Part shown: piece after piece, positions 13,617 to 13,687 of the stretch | How positions within the stretch are numbered: position 1 is the first letter of the stretch | Layout: every line of letters starts with the position of its first letter | NCBI GenBank assembly: GCA_964393845.1 | Contig: CAYMUX010000089.1 | Span: forward strand, 1-13,687 | DNA length: 13,687 bases | Reading direction: 5' to 3' | DNA from: UBA6902 sp964393845 | GTDB taxonomy: Bacteria > Nitrospirota > Thermodesulfovibrionia > UBA6902 | Translations under genes and position numbers: made by a program | The notes under the pieces: model-generated | The model's database searches: none | Told to the model about the DNA's origin: nothing | What the model saw: the letters and a program-made list of their open reading frames with translations, nothing else

Positions 13617-13687
13617 AATATCATGAACATATCTTAACCCATCTTCCGCAGTTGGAGTTCAAAATTCAACAAAAATAAAATATGGTG
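13617..13687 (-). other. Possible 5' extension of the DUF3037-like gene and end of an upstream frame
   Basis: On the minus strand the family-like residues GLRYVHDIL run into the gene at 13616. Further upstream an in-frame TGA (13667-13665) closes a frame ending PYFIFVEF at the window edge. The region is too short to tell a gene boundary from a disabling mutation. Confidence 0.4.

Overview
This is a 13.7 kb piece of draft bacterial chromosome, probably from a metagenome because it contains a 10-N scaffold gap. It carries the end of an aromatic amino acid locus and a long metal (probably copper/silver) resistance cluster. The fused AroK-AroB, CusCBA-type efflux genes, membrane-anchored UspA, moderate GC and several families of short palindromes and 7- or 8-bp repeats inside genes would suit an anaerobic or subsurface lineage such as Nitrospirota or a deltaproteobacterial group. 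That placement is only an impression; no marker gene is present.

Layout. Plus strand, 1-2489: the 3' two-thirds of aroC (chorismate synthase), a repeat-filled spacer, and a bifunctional aroKB. Minus strand, read from right to left: a DUF3037-like gene with an unclear 5' end (13616-12801), a YtkA/FixH-like secreted protein (12638-12246), a Met-rich secreted protein (12023-11595), an outer-membrane beta-barrel protein (11593-10862), a second Met-rich secreted protein (10777-10370), a divergent protein-kinase-like protein (10281-9280), a membrane-UspA fusion (9268-8420), and then cusC, cusB and cusA (8345-2479). The last reading frame of cusA overlaps the aroKB stop by 11 bp, tail to tail.

How it works together (inference from families): CusA (RND pump), CusB (periplasmic adaptor) and CusC (outer-membrane channel) would form a tripartite pump that exports a metal cation across both membranes. 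The Met-rich and YtkA-like proteins would handle metal in the periplasm. The kinase-like and UspA-like proteins look like a stress or signalling pair placed just upstream of the pump. No metal-responsive regulator lies in the window, but two pairs of near-identical upstream sequence elements suggest shared control of the modules.

The most unusual aspect is the load of small repeats inside conserved genes. A 27-28 bp palindrome (G-T-A-G-G-G-G-C ... G-C-C-C-C-T-A-C) occurs four times. Three copies lie inside aroC, cusA and cusC, all read in the same frame as V-G-A-x4-P-(L/V). Perfect or near-perfect heptanucleotide arrays of three different sequences are embedded in frame in aroC, cusA and cusB, and an octanucleotide version fills the aroC-aroKB spacer. 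The second notable point is the cusA gap: the piece beyond it begins with a good ribosome-binding site and ATG, so the pump's C-terminus may be a separate protein.
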